A stretch of DNA of 64,000 nucleotides from Paralithodes platypus (GCA_032716605.1 CM064506.1:22716262-22780261), one strand, 5' to 3'; numbered from the stretch's first letter, positions 9,894-22,030 are shown. A program made the numbers and translations. Notes: generated by a model not told the origin, from the letters alone.

Positions 9894-10247
9894 GTAGAGG
9901 TTAGATGTCTTGCACCGACTTTTGTGTATAAGCTGATAATTGTGAAGGCTAACAACGGGTGACTTTTTCCTGCCCTTTACTGCCGCCGAACCTACTTTAC
10001 CTCACTCCCCGCCATGCAATATTCCCATGTTTTATAAGGCTAAATGCGTTGTACCGAGAAGCACTGACTCAACCAGAATGACCTACACCACCACCGCCGC
10101 CGACCACCTATTTCGCTTGGCAACAATTAGACCCTTCGCGATTTTATTTATTATGTTTTTTTTTTTTTTTTTTTTAAAGTCTCAACCTCGGGACTGTATG
10201 CTGTTCAGTAGCCTGTAACTGTTACGAGGACCCTAGATTATCAATTG
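9894..10247. other. No recognisable feature
   Basis: Unique-looking DNA with one T run (10155-10175). I see no gene signal. Confidence 0.4.
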
Positions 10248-10560
10248 TGTTTTAGTTTCCTCCTTAGACCTCCATCAAACTTAAGCAAATACCCCCAAGA
10301 TCGCCCTTCGAGATTAACTTGCGTATTTTTCGGTAGAGAAATGCACAGCCTATGGCCGGTTTCTTCTAAATTGCAGGGTCGCTATTGCTCACCATGAACA
10401 TTTCGATATCTACATGGCACGACAGATCTTAATTTTATCAAAGAAATGGGGCGAAAGGTTCTAAAATAGCTAGTCTAATTAGGCGAACGTCTTAAAATGT
10501 CAAAACTAATATGGCTAAGCATGAGTGAGAAGGGGGCCCATAAGAAAACTCCACCCCTTA
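10248..10560 (-). mobile_element. Family A MITE, one end truncated
   Basis: It begins inside the element at 'agtttcctccttagacctcc' and runs to CCACCCCTTA. The GC hairpin is eroded (cagcctatggccgg). Confidence 0.75.
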
Positions 10561-10777
10561 CTATCATATATGGTCCGTTATCGATTGGCCGACAGGTGCC
10601 GAATGCAGCAACTGTCGGTAATTGCACCTATGCATAGTTTATGCTGCACGCAGTACATAGGGGCAGATATTTTCCTTATTTTTGTCACTGAAAACGAGAA
10701 AACAAAATAACAAATACACCTTCGATTTGTGTTATGGTTCTGATATTTTTAGATTTATGTTATATATATACAATATA

Positions 10778-10882
<105 letters not shown>

Positions 10883-11103
10883 TAAGAGCACATCACTATA
10901 TATTAAAGTATATAAAGACAATATTAATATCTTTCATTATTGCATGTTTCCAAAAAGTTGCAACGCAGTATACCAAAGGTAAACACTGCAAATTCGGCAA
11001 TATCAATCCGACGTTTTCTATATTGACTTTAGAATCTAATCCTCTTCCCACACACTGTATACATATACAAACAGTCATTAAACCGTGTACATTGATACAT
11101 TAT

Positions 11104-11460
11104 TTAAGGAGGAATGGGCGGATTTATTTCCTCATTTATGTATTTTTTTATAATTGATCTAGTTTCCTCCCTAGACCTCCATCAAGCTTACCCCCCCCCC
11201 CCCCCCCCCCCCAACCCGACCCTCCTTCAAGAAAAATGTATACACTTTTCGATAAAATAATGTCCCGGCAGGATCGCTATCGCTCGCCAGGAAAAATTGA
11301 CACCTAACACGAAAAGTCATAATATTGACAAAGAAATGGGGCGCAAGGTCTTAAAATAGCCAAACTAATGGGCCGAACGTCTTAAAATCTGAAAACCAGT
11401 GGGGCTAAGCATGAAGAAAAAGGGGGACCAGAAAAACCAACGCCAACGATCTCCCCTTAA
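11104..11460 (-). mobile_element. Family A MITE with internal poly-C
   Basis: TTAA ends at both sides. A run of about 22 Cs (11191-11212) has expanded at the position where other copies carry 'aaaacaccccc'. The CCGGCCGAAGGCCGG hairpin is deleted. Confidence 0.8.
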
Positions 11461-11553
11461 GATAATCAGAATCCTGTCATTACTCTAATGTTACTTGACC
11501 ATGTTTACTCATTCTGAAATATCAGGCAGGACGAGGAGAGCTGTGCCTTAGAT

Positions 11554-12132
11554 TAGGATGAGATGGGTCGTTTTTCTGGTCCCCTTTCTTCCTCGTGTTA
11601 AGCCCCATTTATAAGACATTCGACCCATTAGTTTGGCGATTTTAACACCTTTCGCCCCATTTCGTTGTCAATGTTAAGACCTTTCGTGACACTTAGGTGT
11701 CGATTTTTTTATAGCGAGCGAAAGCGAACCTTATGTTTTAAGAGGAACCGGCCTTCGGCCGTCACATTTTTCTACCGAAAAATTTACAAATTTAATCTTG
11801 AAGAGGGTCTAGGCCCTAGGGGGCGTTTTTCTAAGCTTGATGGTGGTCTATACTCTATTTATTTCCAGCTGATGGTAAATTGAATCCCTTTGTAGCTGAT
11901 TTCTCGATACTTAATGGAAATATATGAAACTACTATGGCTGTGTGTCGTATTAATGCCAAGTTTTCATAATAAACATCATATTTCGCTACAAAATCTACC
12001 TTATAGCTGAGTAACAAAGATAGAAACATGACAATTTACCCTCAGCTGGAAAAAATTGACTATAGTGAAGTAACTAAGAAACATAGGAATACTTGAATTA
12101 ATAGACCCCAAAAATGGCCTATCTCCCCTTAA
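11554..12132 (+). mobile_element. Family A MITE split by a family D insertion
   Basis: The left two thirds (11554-11857) stop after 'gatggtggtctata', and the missing right end resumes at about 12080 ('gaagtaactaagaaacatag...') and finishes CTATCTCCCCTTAA. The intervening DNA is a family D element. The left TTAA is mutated. Confidence 0.75.
11858..12079. mobile_element. Family D MITE nested in family A
   Basis: The ends TTTCCAGCTGATGGTAAATT and AATTTACCCTCAGCTGGAAA are good inverted repeats. The interior 'ctgtgtgtcgtattaatgcc' matches 23240-23262 ('ctctgcttcatgttattgcc'). It is a clean nested insertion, so it is younger than its host copy. Confidence 0.7.
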
Positions 12133-12608
12133 AAGTGAGTTACACCAGACATTTCATCGACAATTTTCAGTGGCAACATTTTCTTTTCTTTTTTGGGGGG
12201 TTGGGGGGGGGGGCGTCAACATATCTGGATTTTGTCATTGTTATCGGAAACAATAGCTGACAGTGAATTAGTCTAGGTATATAAAACATTACAATTAGAA
12301 ACTACCAAACCAAAATTGCTCAAGAAAGTTGCCTGACAAATTGCTCGAGTGATACCGGTTTTACTTGTCGTTTAATTATGCTAAGAGCTTGGTCGGCGCT
12401 GGGTGGACAAGGGAGTGGTGGTCTCTGGAACGGACAGTTATTATGTCGTCGTGTGTATGTTGTGTTGGGGTAAAACTGGAGAACGACAATATGAAGGTAT
12501 TTTTGATTTGCCTACTGTAAATACGAGCAATCTCACTCGTCAATACATGCAAACTCTGAAAGAAACTTATATATATATATAATATGTGTATGTGTGTCTG
12601 TGTGTGTG
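12133..12608. other. No recognisable feature
   Basis: Mostly unique sequence with a short G run near 12196-12215. No reading frame or known repeat was found. Confidence 0.4.
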
Positions 12609-12698
12609 TTAACCGCTTGAGTATTATGACGCGTATTGAAATCGTCTAAAGATAGCCAAAATATACTGTTAAAAGGTGTTATGATCCTCAAGGGGTTA
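12609..12698. mobile_element. Family C2 MITE, internally deleted (90 bp)
   Basis: TTAACCGCTTGAGTATTATG plus ACGCG at the left, and 'tgttatgatcctcaaggggtta' inverted at the right. Only about 40 bp of interior remains. Confidence 0.65.
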
Positions 12699-12798
12699 TA
12701 CGCTATGAATTGGAATATGACCTAGCAAAATGTTTTCGTTATTATTTCACTTAGGCCTACATGTAAAACAAATGAACTCCATGAAATACTTTTATATA

Positions 12799-13190
12799 TT
12801 AAGGGGAGTTAGTTGCTTTTTCTGGGCCCTCTTCTCCCTCATGTTTAGCACCATTATTTTGTTTAGATTTTAAGACGTTCGTCCCTTTAGTTTGACGACT
12901 TTGTGACCTTTCGCCCCATTGCTTTATCAATATTAAGACCTTTCGTGCCATTTCGGTGTCATTTGTGTCCTGGCGAGCGATAGAGATCCTGTAATTGTGG
13001 ACGAACCGGCATTCGGTCGGGTCTACCGAAATATTTGCAAATTGATCTTGAAAGGCGGTCTAGAGGATATTTGTTTAAGCTTGATCGAGGACTAGAACAG
13101 AAAAAATATATATATAGTATTATATATATATATATATTATATATATATATTATATATATATAGCCAAATAATAACCATTACCCCCTAATA
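12799..13190 (+). mobile_element. Family A MITE with internal TA expansion
   Basis: It starts TTAAGGGGAG and carries all family blocks up to 'gatcgaggactagaacag'. An interrupted TA tract (13108-13162) follows, then the family end 'ataaccattaccccctaata'. Confidence 0.7.
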
Positions 13191-13307
13191 ACGCGGTGAG
13201 TGTAATGGTTATATTCCGGTATAAATGTGCAATTAAGGCATCATATTGGTTCCTTTACCTTTATCGTCCATAACTATTAGATTATTAGCGGCAACATTAA
13301 TATACAC

Positions 13308-13512
13308 GACACGATGACGCATTTAATTTATGTGTTCTAACTGTTATTAGACGATTATATTCATATTTGGAAACGTGTATGGAAGTCCGAGGATTAATTG
13401 AGACAGTGTTTAACCTTATCGTTCCCACAGATCCTTCCTAAACTGTATACAATCGTTTAATGATAGCCAGAGTAAATTGCCATGATGCGTCAAAATCTTC
13501 AGAGGGTCAAGT
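13308..13512. mobile_element. Family C2 MITE
   Basis: Inverted parts 'gatgacgcatttaa' and 'ccatgatgcgtcaaaatctt' enclose arms with 'ttagacgattatattcat' and 'tacaatcgtttaatgatagc'. The left terminal bases are lost. Confidence 0.6.
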
Positions 13513-13516
13513 TATG

Positions 13517-13890
13517 TTAAGAGAGCCCACCTCGCTTCTTGTTTCTCTCTCTCCCTCTCTCTTTGGTTTGTATCCATTCGGACCCATTCAGCCTACTGTT
13601 TTAAGACGTTTACCCCCATCCAGGTGTCAATATTTTCCTGGCGAGCGGTAGCGAGCCAGCTTATAAATATTTTTGTTTTGACAGCAAGCTAAATTTGTAC
13701 ATTTTTCGATATAAAAATGTCTCCGGCGAAACCGGATTCTCCATACAATGCTGGCTCGCTATCGCTCCCCAGGAAGAAATTGACACCTGTATGAGGATAA
13801 ACGTCTTAAAACAGTTGGCTGAATGGGGCCGAATGGATACAAGCCAGGGAAAGAGAGAAAAGGAGAGAAAGATAAACAAATATATATATA
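13517..13890 (+). mobile_element. Family B MITE, right end eroded
   Basis: TTAAGAGAGCCCACCTCGC starts the copy. Both long arms and the central TCTCCGGCGAAACCGGA hairpin are visible. The right end fades into 'aaagataaacaaatatatata'. Confidence 0.75.
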
Positions 13891-13982
13891 TATTCCATGA
13901 TCATGCCTGTGGCGGTTCCAGCAGCAACATTTGTTTTATTTACCATAATTATAGTAATAACTATTATTGCTCAATATAAAAA

Positions 13983-13983
<1 letters not shown>

Positions 13984-14061
<78 letters not shown>

Positions 14062-14199
14062 GACACACACAGACACACACACACACACACAGAGAAGGAG
14101 AGAAAGCATACTCTTTCTTGTACGTTACTAATGTGCCTAGGCCTACATAAGTAACGTACAATAAAGAGTATGCCCTCACTCCTTCTGTGTCTGTTGTAT

Positions 14200-14235
<36 letters not shown>

Positions 14236-14240
14236 AAGTT
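13984..14240. repeat. Large palindrome with microsatellite arms
   Basis: A (CT)35-(CA)n arm is mirrored by a (GT)n-(GA)n arm around a central hairpin. In the centre GCATACTCTTTCTTGTACGT pairs with ACGTACAATAAAGAGTATGC on either side of CCTAGG (about 14136). The flanking 'ggagagaaa' and 'ccttctgtgtctg' segments continue the symmetry. Confidence 0.75.
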
Positions 14241-14593
14241 CAACCCTTCATTAACATTAATATATATTCCCTCCAGACAGCAATAACACCTTCCTGCTAT
14301 TGACTACTACCCCCTACCCCCCTCACCAAACACACACACATACACACACTCCTCCCTGTATGGAAGGTGTGTTTGTGTGTATGGGGGGAGGGGGTTATCG
14401 ACTCGCCACCTGATCTCATTATGATATCTCCAGACTTGGGGGGAGGGGAGGGAGGCAAAAACATATCCTGTCCTCGGTGTGCTAGTAACGGGAGACACGC
14501 ACCCCCTATACCTTGACACATACATACACACACACACATATATATATATATAATATATATATAGGCGTGTGTGTGTGTATATAAAAACATGTG

Positions 14594-14624
<31 letters not shown>

Positions 14625-14640
14625 ATATAATTCACCCAGC
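14241..14640. repeat. Microsatellite-rich stretch, nothing else recognised
   Basis: Short CA, G-rich and TA tracts (TA at about 14540-14560 and 14594-14618). Confidence 0.5.
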
Positions 14641-14828
14641 CAGTTGCCATTGAATGAATAAAATGCACTGTTTCTATGGATCTGGCCATGATGTAGGTCA
14701 AGGCCTGCACGAAACATACTCAGGGTCGCCATCGGTGTATATATAAACAGAAATAATATCGTTCGTGTATTGTGAGCCGTATGAAACCTTGCTGACAGAA
14801 ACCATAAAGGGAAGGGAAATCGGCCAAT

Positions 14829-15155
14829 CTCCGTCATTGTGGTGCCTCTGGGGGGCTTCTTCTCGACCCCCTTCTCCCTCGTGCTTAGCCCCATTATTTC
14901 CTATATTTTAGGACGTTCGCCCCATTAGTTTAGCGATTTTAAGACTTTTTGACATATTTATTTGTAAATTTTAAGACCTTGCATGCCATTTAGTTGTCGA
15001 TATTTTCCTAGCGAGCGATAGCGAGCCTTCAACTATAGGGGAACCGGCCTTCGGCCGAGACATTTTCTACCGAAGAATGCACATATTTATCTCAAAGGGA
15101 GGACTTTTTAAGCTTGATAGAGGTATATACTGTATATAGGGAGGAAACTATATAT
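14829..15155 (+). mobile_element. Family A MITE, degenerate ends
   Basis: The core is clear (GCGAGCGATAGCGAGCC, CCGGCCTTCGGCCG, 'aagcttgatagaggt'). The left terminus has become 'gcctctggggggcttc' and the right end is lost in AT-rich DNA. Confidence 0.7.
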
Positions 15156-15621
15156 GTATAAATATATATCCTTCATTCACATAGGAAAACAAAACTTATT
15201 ACTACCTCTGTCACTCTTTTAACTTTGGTCAACTTGTTATAGGCAGCTTTACCGTTTGTCTCCTTCATTCACATAGGAATAAATAAAATCAAAATCAAAA
15301 TCATACCACCCGTGACAAAATGTGACCGATCTCTCTCAGTAATTGGAGTGATTGGTGCTTCTGAATGCTTGCGATGCTCGCTGTTTGTGGGCGAACTGTA
15401 ATGGTTTTTTCTCCTGTCACCTCTTTTTCCTTACTCGCGTTTTTTGCTGATCCTCCCTACTCCTTGTGGGAGTAAAGGCTGGCTACTGACTGACTAACTG
15501 ACTGACTCTCTCGGTATAGGGTCTCTACTGACGAAAGAGGGGTGGGGGGGGGGGGGAGGAATGAGGTGGTGTGTGTTGTTATATTGGATGTTGTGATGAT
15601 GTGTAGCCTCGTTAATGCCGC
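15156..15621. other. No recognisable feature
   Basis: Contains 'ccttcattcacataggaa' twice (15169 and 15262) and (GACT)n near 15485-15507. There is no gene signal. Confidence 0.4.
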
Positions 15622-15947
15622 TTAAGGGGAGATTGGTTCGTTTTTTTGGTCCCCCTTCTTCCTCAAGTTTAGCCCTCATTGTTTTCATATATTAAGACGT
15701 TCGGCACATCAGTTTGGCGATTTTAAGAACTTTCGCCCCATTTCAGTCAATTCTAAGAACTGTTCGTGCTATTTAGGTGTCGATTTTGTTTCCTGGTGAA
15801 CGATAAGCAAGCCTGTAATTTAAGAGGTACCAGGCCGGGAAATTTTTCTACCGATTTTTTTTACAAATCTATCTTGAAAGGAGGTCTAGGGGGGGTGATT
15901 TTAAGCTTGATGGAGGTCTAGGGAACAAACTAAAATCCTCCCCTTAA
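15622..15947 (+). mobile_element. Family A MITE, 326-bp subfamily
   Basis: Same size and same shortened right part as 8368-8693. TTAA at both ends. The hairpin is reduced to 'accaggccggg'. Confidence 0.8.
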
Positions 15948-16016
15948 TGCATACTTAGGGACGTGAGCCGATTACGGTCAAGGTTTATTACCCCATCCAT
16001 ATTTATGAGCACACAT

Positions 16017-16108
16017 AGGCGCACGCACACACACGCACACACACACATACACACACACACACACACACACATACACACACACCTGACGCAGGCCCATAAT
16101 CATACTCA

Positions 16109-16139
<31 letters not shown>

Positions 16140-16150
16140 CTGTATATATA
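16017..16150. repeat. (CA)n and (AT)n microsatellites
   Basis: CA-rich at 16017-16080 and AT-rich at 16109-16150. Confidence 0.85.
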
Positions 16151-16429
16151 TAAACTGCAATACTGACGAAATCACTTTATTGTGAGACAATGTCGGAACT
16201 AACTCGTAACCTCGATATATTTAATGAACATAAATATTTATTAAATTTGACAGGGCTTTCTAGATTAATTGTCAATCTACATGATATCAAATAATTGCAA
16301 TTATATTATTCCTATAAGGTGAGATCATAAATGTTTTAATTGTAATATATTAGTATTGTTTTCTGTTCTTTTGTATTCTTCTGTAGTACTCAATCACGCA
16401 TATATATATATATATATGTATATATATAA
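16151..16429. other. No recognisable feature
   Basis: AT-rich DNA without a recognised repeat apart from a short TA run at 16400-16428. Confidence 0.4.
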
Positions 16430-16594
16430 TACTCCCAAGAACCCCCTTCGAGATATATTTGTCAAATTGCAGCAGGGAAAAAATAAAGTCTTAAAATCGC
16501 CAAAATAATAGGCCAAACGTCCTAAAATCTGAAAACTAATGGGGCTAGACATGAGGGAGAGGGGGGACCAGCAAACCGAACCATCTCCCCTTAA
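16430..16594 (-). mobile_element. Family A MITE, large internal deletion
   Basis: Joins 'cttcgagatatatttgt' directly to 'aataaagtcttaaaatcgcc', removing the hairpin and GCGAGCG core. The right end CCATCTCCCCTTAA is intact. Confidence 0.7.
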
Positions 16595-16777
16595 TGATCT
16601 AGTATTGTTCGTCCTTGCCGGCCTCTGTTTACATTCTTCTTGCTTAGTCATATTTTGGTGCAGGAATTCTTATTAGTCTGGAACTGACATCGCCTGCTAA
16701 TTAATTGTTGGTCGCATCGTATAACGAGCATATTGGAAAACAGGAAAAAAGGGTCGTGTTGTCCCCTTCATATTTAC

Positions 16778-16963
16778 CTCTCTCTGTACCGGCTACGTCT
16801 TTTTCAGTTTGATTCGTTGTATATTTAGATGATTTTGTGTAGTTTATGAAGGATCTATGGTAGTAAAAAGGGTTAAGTGAGATACTTCAAAGCCTGTTAA
16901 TTGCTAGAGATCTTTCCTAACAAGATCCATTAACAAGACGTCGCCGGTACAGAAGGGGTTAAT
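16778..16963. mobile_element. Family C1 MITE
   Basis: 'ctctgtaccggctacgtc' at the left and 'gacgtcgccggtacagaagg' + GGTTAA at the right. The arms contain 'agatgattttgtgtagttta'. Confidence 0.7.
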
Positions 16964-16984
16964 ACAAAAAAAGAAGGTCACGTC

Positions 16985-17245
16985 TCAGGGAGTAGGAGGA
17001 GAAGGAGGAGAAAGGAGCAGGAAGAGGAGGAGGAAAAGGGGGTGAGAGTAGGAGGAAGAGGGGATGGGAGGTGAAAGAAATGGACGGAGAAGGGGGTCGG
17101 AGGGGAAGGGAGGTGGAGGAGGGGAAGGGAGGAGGAGGAGAGGATTGGAGAAGGAGGAAGGAGGAGGTCGGAGGGGAAGGTCAGAAGAGAGGATGGGAGG
17201 AGGAGGAGGAGGAGGAAGGAGAAGGGGGGGCGGGATGGAGGAGGA
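16985..17245 (+). repeat. GGA/GAGG-rich polypurine tract
   Basis: About 260 bp of nearly pure purine on the plus strand. Its frames (GGGGEGRRR or PPLLLPPP) are compositional artefacts. Confidence 0.85.
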
Positions 17246-17559
17246 GTGGTGCAGAGCGCAATTTGACATACTTACTTCCATTTCTAAGATTAACTTCGCA
17301 TTTCAGGGTGACCCTTGCCGTGTCTGGAATGAAACATACGCCCTCGATGCTCAGGTAGGTGGGTTTTATCCATAGTTTTTCAAGCTACATAATTTACAAA
17401 GATAAAATAAAAAATATATAAATAAATAATGTCAAATTGCATTGTATGTCAGCATGATAAATGGATTTTGCATTAATGCATATTTAATTTAAATACAAAT
17501 TCACTCAGATAACCATATCTTTCTTTAAAACGTGTTTAGAATTGCATAAACAGTATGTG

Positions 17560-17605
<46 letters not shown>

Positions 17606-17699
17606 AAGTATATATATACAGTATATAGAGAGAGAGAGAGAGAAATACTATATCGCCTATATAACATGATAATATAATACATATAAGTACACACAAAGT
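17246..17699. other. Unassigned AT-rich DNA with microsatellites
   Basis: Contains a TA tract (about 17558-17600) and short GA (17626-17642). No gene signal. Confidence 0.4.
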
Positions 17700-19473
17700 A
17701 CAGTATATGATATTTAGTACAAAGGAGTACAAAGGAGTACAAAGGAAATCAAGCAACAACAGATCTAGTGACCCTTCTAGGCTGCTTGTCCTCCAAAACA
17801 CTGAGGATCAAGTGTCCAAACAGTGGTTTAGAGTGGGTAAGGGAACATTGGAAAGGGAACTACTGCCCTGGAACTAATGTCCGTGGCAGGACTAGGAAGT
17901 TAGTAGGGGACATATGGGTTAGTAACTGAGGGGAGGATAAAATAAAGTTATTCATTTACAAACGCAGTCAGTCGCGGGTTTGATACGAGATATTTGTCTA
18001 GGCGGAGTTTAAATGAATCAACGGTGCTGCAGTCTATAACGTCTCGGGGAAGCCCATTCCACAAGTTGACAACTCGATTGAAGAAGAAATTCTTAGATTC
18101 GTGTGAGTTAAAAAGATTTACCAATAATTTTGCAACCGTTTCCCCGCGTGTAATTAGATTGGTCGATAGTGAAGTACTTACTACAGTTCATATTGTCGAT
18201 GCCTTTGATGATTTTGAACACTTGAATTAAGTCACCTCTTAATCTGTGCTGGGTTAAAGGAAATATATTTAATTCTCTAAGACGCTCTTTGTATGGTTTG
18301 TTCTTTAGGCTAGGTATCATTTTGGTAACTCTACGTTGAACTCGTTCTATCTTGTTTATGTCTTTTTGGTAATAAGGGCACCAGCATTGAACGCAGTATT
18401 CCAGAAGAGGGCGGACTAAGAAATTGTAAAGGCTTAGGATAACGTCTTTGGATTTATGCTCAAATGACCTGCCTATAAAGCCAATTATTTTGTTTGCCTT
18501 CTTAACAACTTCTGAACATTGTTGACTCGGTTTTAGGTTACTCGGTATTGTTACTCCCAGATCGGTTTCTCTGTTTACATTCTTAAGCTGAGTGCCATTC
18601 ATCGAATAGTTTGCTTTCTCATTTAGGTATCCGATATGTAGTACTTTACATTTATCCGCATTGAAACTCATTTGCCAAATTTGGGCCCAATGTGACAATT
18701 TATCTAGATTGTGTTGCATATCGTCAACTTGATCTTTTGAGAGTACGCTATTTGCAATTTTTGTATCGTCAGCAAATTTTGAGATTGTACAGGTGAGACC
18801 CTCATCTATGTTGTTGATGTAAATTAGAAAGAGAATTGGTCCTAGTACCGATCCCTGGGGTACCCCGCTACTTACATTGGTCCATTTAGATGCCTTACCG
18901 TTTATGACTACTCTTTGCTTTCTGTCGCTGAGCCAATTTTCTATCCATTTCAACACACCGTCTTGTATTCCATGCGCTTTTAGTTTTAGCAGTACACGTT
19001 TGTGGGGAACTTTGTCAAAGGCCTTTTGAAAATCAAGGTATATAATATCTACAGCTTTACTCTCTTCGTAGAGGTTGAGGATATCGTGGAAGAAGTCTAA
19101 GAGGTTTGTTAAACAGGAACGTTTTTTACGAAAGCCGTGTTGAGTATCTTTAAGTATGTTATTTTCCTCTAAGTGATTTACGAGTCTATATCTTATGACC
19201 GTTTCTAGCATTTTACATACAACTGAGGTTAAGCTAATTGGACGATAGTTACTGGGTGGGGATTTGCTGCCTTTTTTGAATATCGGTGTTACGTTGGCTA
19301 TCTTCCACTGATCAGGCATAGTTCCAGACTGCAAGGATTTATTGAATAGTAATGTCAGTGGTTTGGAGAGCTCATCCTTAGCTTCCTTTAGAACTCTAGG
19401 CGAGATTGTATCAGGTCCAGGCGTTTTATTTACCTTGAGTTTATCTAAACAATTCAATACTTCTCTCTCTGTA
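17700..19473 (-). mobile_element. L-1: 5'-truncated CR1/L2-like non-LTR retrotransposon
   Basis: About 1.77 kb on the minus strand, from the start of the RT domain to the 3' end. Homology with L-2 starts exactly at 'acagagagagaagtattg' (19473), marking the 5' truncation point. The 3' end (17700-17745) consists of TTTGTACTCC repeats without poly-A, typical of the CR1/L2 group. The RT-coding part is almost intact (next entry). Comparing L-1 and L-2 by eye shows only scattered differences, so this family was active recently. Confidence 0.85.
18108..19473 (-). pseudogene. Reverse transcriptase of L-1 (non-LTR), C-terminus frameshifted
   Basis: An open frame of about 455 residues encodes a non-LTR reverse transcriptase, which copies element RNA at a nicked chromosomal target. 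Visible blocks in order (numbering from the frame start at 19529): TPGPDTISP near 36, FKKGS and SNYRPISLTS near 84-102, QHGFRKKRSCLTNLL near 130-144, YLDFQKAFDKVPH (catalytic Asp 166), GVPQGSVLGPILFLIYINN near 222-240, and the FADD catalytic motif at 252-255. The endonuclease is missing through 5' truncation. A T run at about 18108-18112 has five Ts where L-2 has four, and the resulting shift gives a stop after 'GKSF', losing the last about 55 residues. It has no promoter of its own and is not expected to be functional. Confidence 0.85.
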
Positions 19474-19574
19474 GGGGAGAAGAGTAGGAGAGAAAGGTAC
19501 AATGGCAGATGGACAGGTCGAAAGAACAAGTTAAGGGGCTATAATACCAAAAAAAACACATTAAACTTTCGGTA

Positions 19575-19700
19575 AGGATATGAAACTCGTAAATAGCAGT
19601 GTTGACATCATTAGTAAGGTGAGAAAGTTAGTCGGAAGCTATACTGAGAATAAAAAAAAAGGTAAGGCGATGAAGCTTGTGAATAGCAGTGTTAGGATCA
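19575..19700 (+). repeat. Degenerate repeat 'GTGAATAGCAGTGTTGA'
   Basis: Two units (at 19575 and 19664) contain 'a(a/g)ctcgtaaatagcagtgtt' and 'agcttgtgaatagcagtgtt'. They are related to the units at 22075-22288 and 22684-22792 on the other side of the GATA array. Confidence 0.65.
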
Positions 19701-19854
19701 TTTTGTATTTTGTTTTTGTGTGTTCATTGTTTTCTGTTGTGTTGTCCCTATTTTGGCTCTGTCTTGAGTCGGTCACCCCCCAAAAAAAGAAAAACAAAGG
19801 AAAAGAGGGAACAAATAAAAAAAAAAAAATAGGAAAAGTGGGGATTGGGCCTGA

Positions 19855-22030
19855 GTACATAGATAAATAGATAAATAGATAGATAGATTGGGCCTGAGTA
19901 CATAGATCAATAGATAGACAGATAGATAGATTGGGCCTGAGTACATAGATCAATAGATAGACAGATAGATAGATTGGGCCTGAGTACATAGATAGACAGA
20001 TAGATAGATTGGGCCTGAGTACATAGATACATAGATAGACAGATAGATAGATTGGGCCTGAGTACATAGATACATAGATAGACAGATAGATAGATTGGGC
20101 CTGAGTACATAGATACATAGATAGACAGATAGATAGATTGGGCCTGAGTACATAGATCAATAGATAGACAGATAGATAGATTGGGCCTGAGTACATAGAT
20201 CAATAGATAGACAGATAGATAGATTGGGCCTGAGTACATAGATAAATAGATAGACAGATAGATAGATTGGGCCTGAGTACATAGATAATAGATAGACAGA
20301 TAGATAGATTGGGCCTGAGTACATAGATAAATAGATAGACAGATAGATAGATTGGGCCTGAGTACATAGATAAATAGATAGACAGATAGATAGATTGGGC
20401 CTGAGTACATAGATACATAGATAGACAGATAGATAGATTGGGCCTGAGTACATAGATACATAGATAGACAGATAGATAGATTGGGCCTGAGTACATAGAT
20501 AAATAGATAGACAGATAGATAGATTGGGCCTGAGTACATAGATCAATAGATAGACAGATAGATAGATTGGGCCTGAGTACATAGACAGATAGATAGATTG
20601 GGCCTGAGTACATAGATACATAGATAGACAGATAGATAGATTGGGCCTGAGTACATAGATAAATAGATAGACAGATAGATAGATAGATTGGGCCTGAGTA
20701 CATAGATAAATAGATAGACAGATAGATAGATTGGGCCTGAGTACATAGATAAATAGATAGACAGATAGATAGATTGGGCCTGAGTACATAGATAAATAGA
20801 TAGACAGATAGATAGATTGGGCCTGAGTACATAGATAAATAGATAGACAGATAGATAGATTGGGCCTGAGTACATAGATAAATAGATAGACAGATAGATA
20901 GATTGGGCCTGAGTACATAGATAAATAGATAGACAGATAGATAGATTGGGCCTGAGTACATAGATAAATAGATAGACAGATAGATAGATTGGGCCTGAGT
21001 ACATACAGTAGATACATAGATAGACAGATAGATAGATTGGGCCTGAGTACATAGATACATAGATAGACAGATAGATAGATTGGGCCTGAGTACATAGATA
21101 CATAGATAGACAGATAGATAGATTGGGCCTGAGTACATAGATACATAGATAGACAGATAGATAGATTGGGCCTGAGTACATAGATACATAGATAGACAGA
21201 TAGATAGATTGGGCCTGAGTACATAGATAAATAGATAGACAGATAGATAGATTGGGCCTGAGTACATAGATAAATAGATAGACAGATAGATAGATTGGGG
21301 CCTGAGTACATAGATAAATAGATAGACAGATAGATAGATTGGGCCTGAGTACATAGATAAATAGATAGACAGATAGATAGATTGGGCCTGAGTACATAGA
21401 TAAATAGATAGACAGATAGATAGATTGGGCCTGAGTACATAGATAAATAGATAGACAGATAGATAGATTGGGCCTGAGTACATATATACATAGATAGACA
21501 GATAGATAGATTGGGCCTGAGTACATAGATAAATAGATAGACAGATAGATAGATTGGGCCTGAGTACATAGATAAATAGATAGACAGATAGATAGATTGG
21601 GCCTGAGTACATAGATAAATAGATAGACAGATAGATAGATTGGGCCTGAGTACATAGATAAATAGATAGACAGATAGATAGATTGGGCCTGAGTACATAG
21701 ATAAATAGATAGACAGATAGATAGATTGGGCCTGAGTACATAGATAAATAGATAGACAGATAGATAGATTGGGCCTGAGTACATAGATAAATAGATAGAC
21801 AGATAGATAGATAGATTGGGCCTGAGTACATAGATAAATAGATAGACAGATAGATAGATTGGGCCTGAGTACATAGATAAATAGATAGACAGATAGATAG
21901 ATTGGGCCTGAGTACATAGATAAATAGATAGACAGATAGATAGATTGGGCCTGAGTACATAGATAAATAGATAGACAGATAGATACATAGATTGGGCCTG
22001 AGTACATAGATAAATAGATAGACAGATAGG
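19855..22030. repeat. 43-bp GATA-type minisatellite, about 50 units
   Basis: The unit starts GATTGGGCCTGAGTACATAG, followed by ATAAATAGATAGACAGATAG and ATA. Three main variants (ATAAAT, ATACAT, ATCAAT) occur in homogeneous blocks, with a few deleted or extended units (for example near 19980, 20574, 20690 and 21800). The unit has no stop codon on the minus strand in any of the three frames. That explains overlapping artefact frames of about 480-620 codons (IYLSIYLSMYSGP...). None is a gene. Confidence 0.95.

Noticed and set aside
14307..14894. Minus frames of 137 and 195 codons
   Set aside because: They combine microsatellite-encoded YIYIYI/THTH stretches with unmotivated sequence and a family A terminus. 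There is no supporting gene structure.
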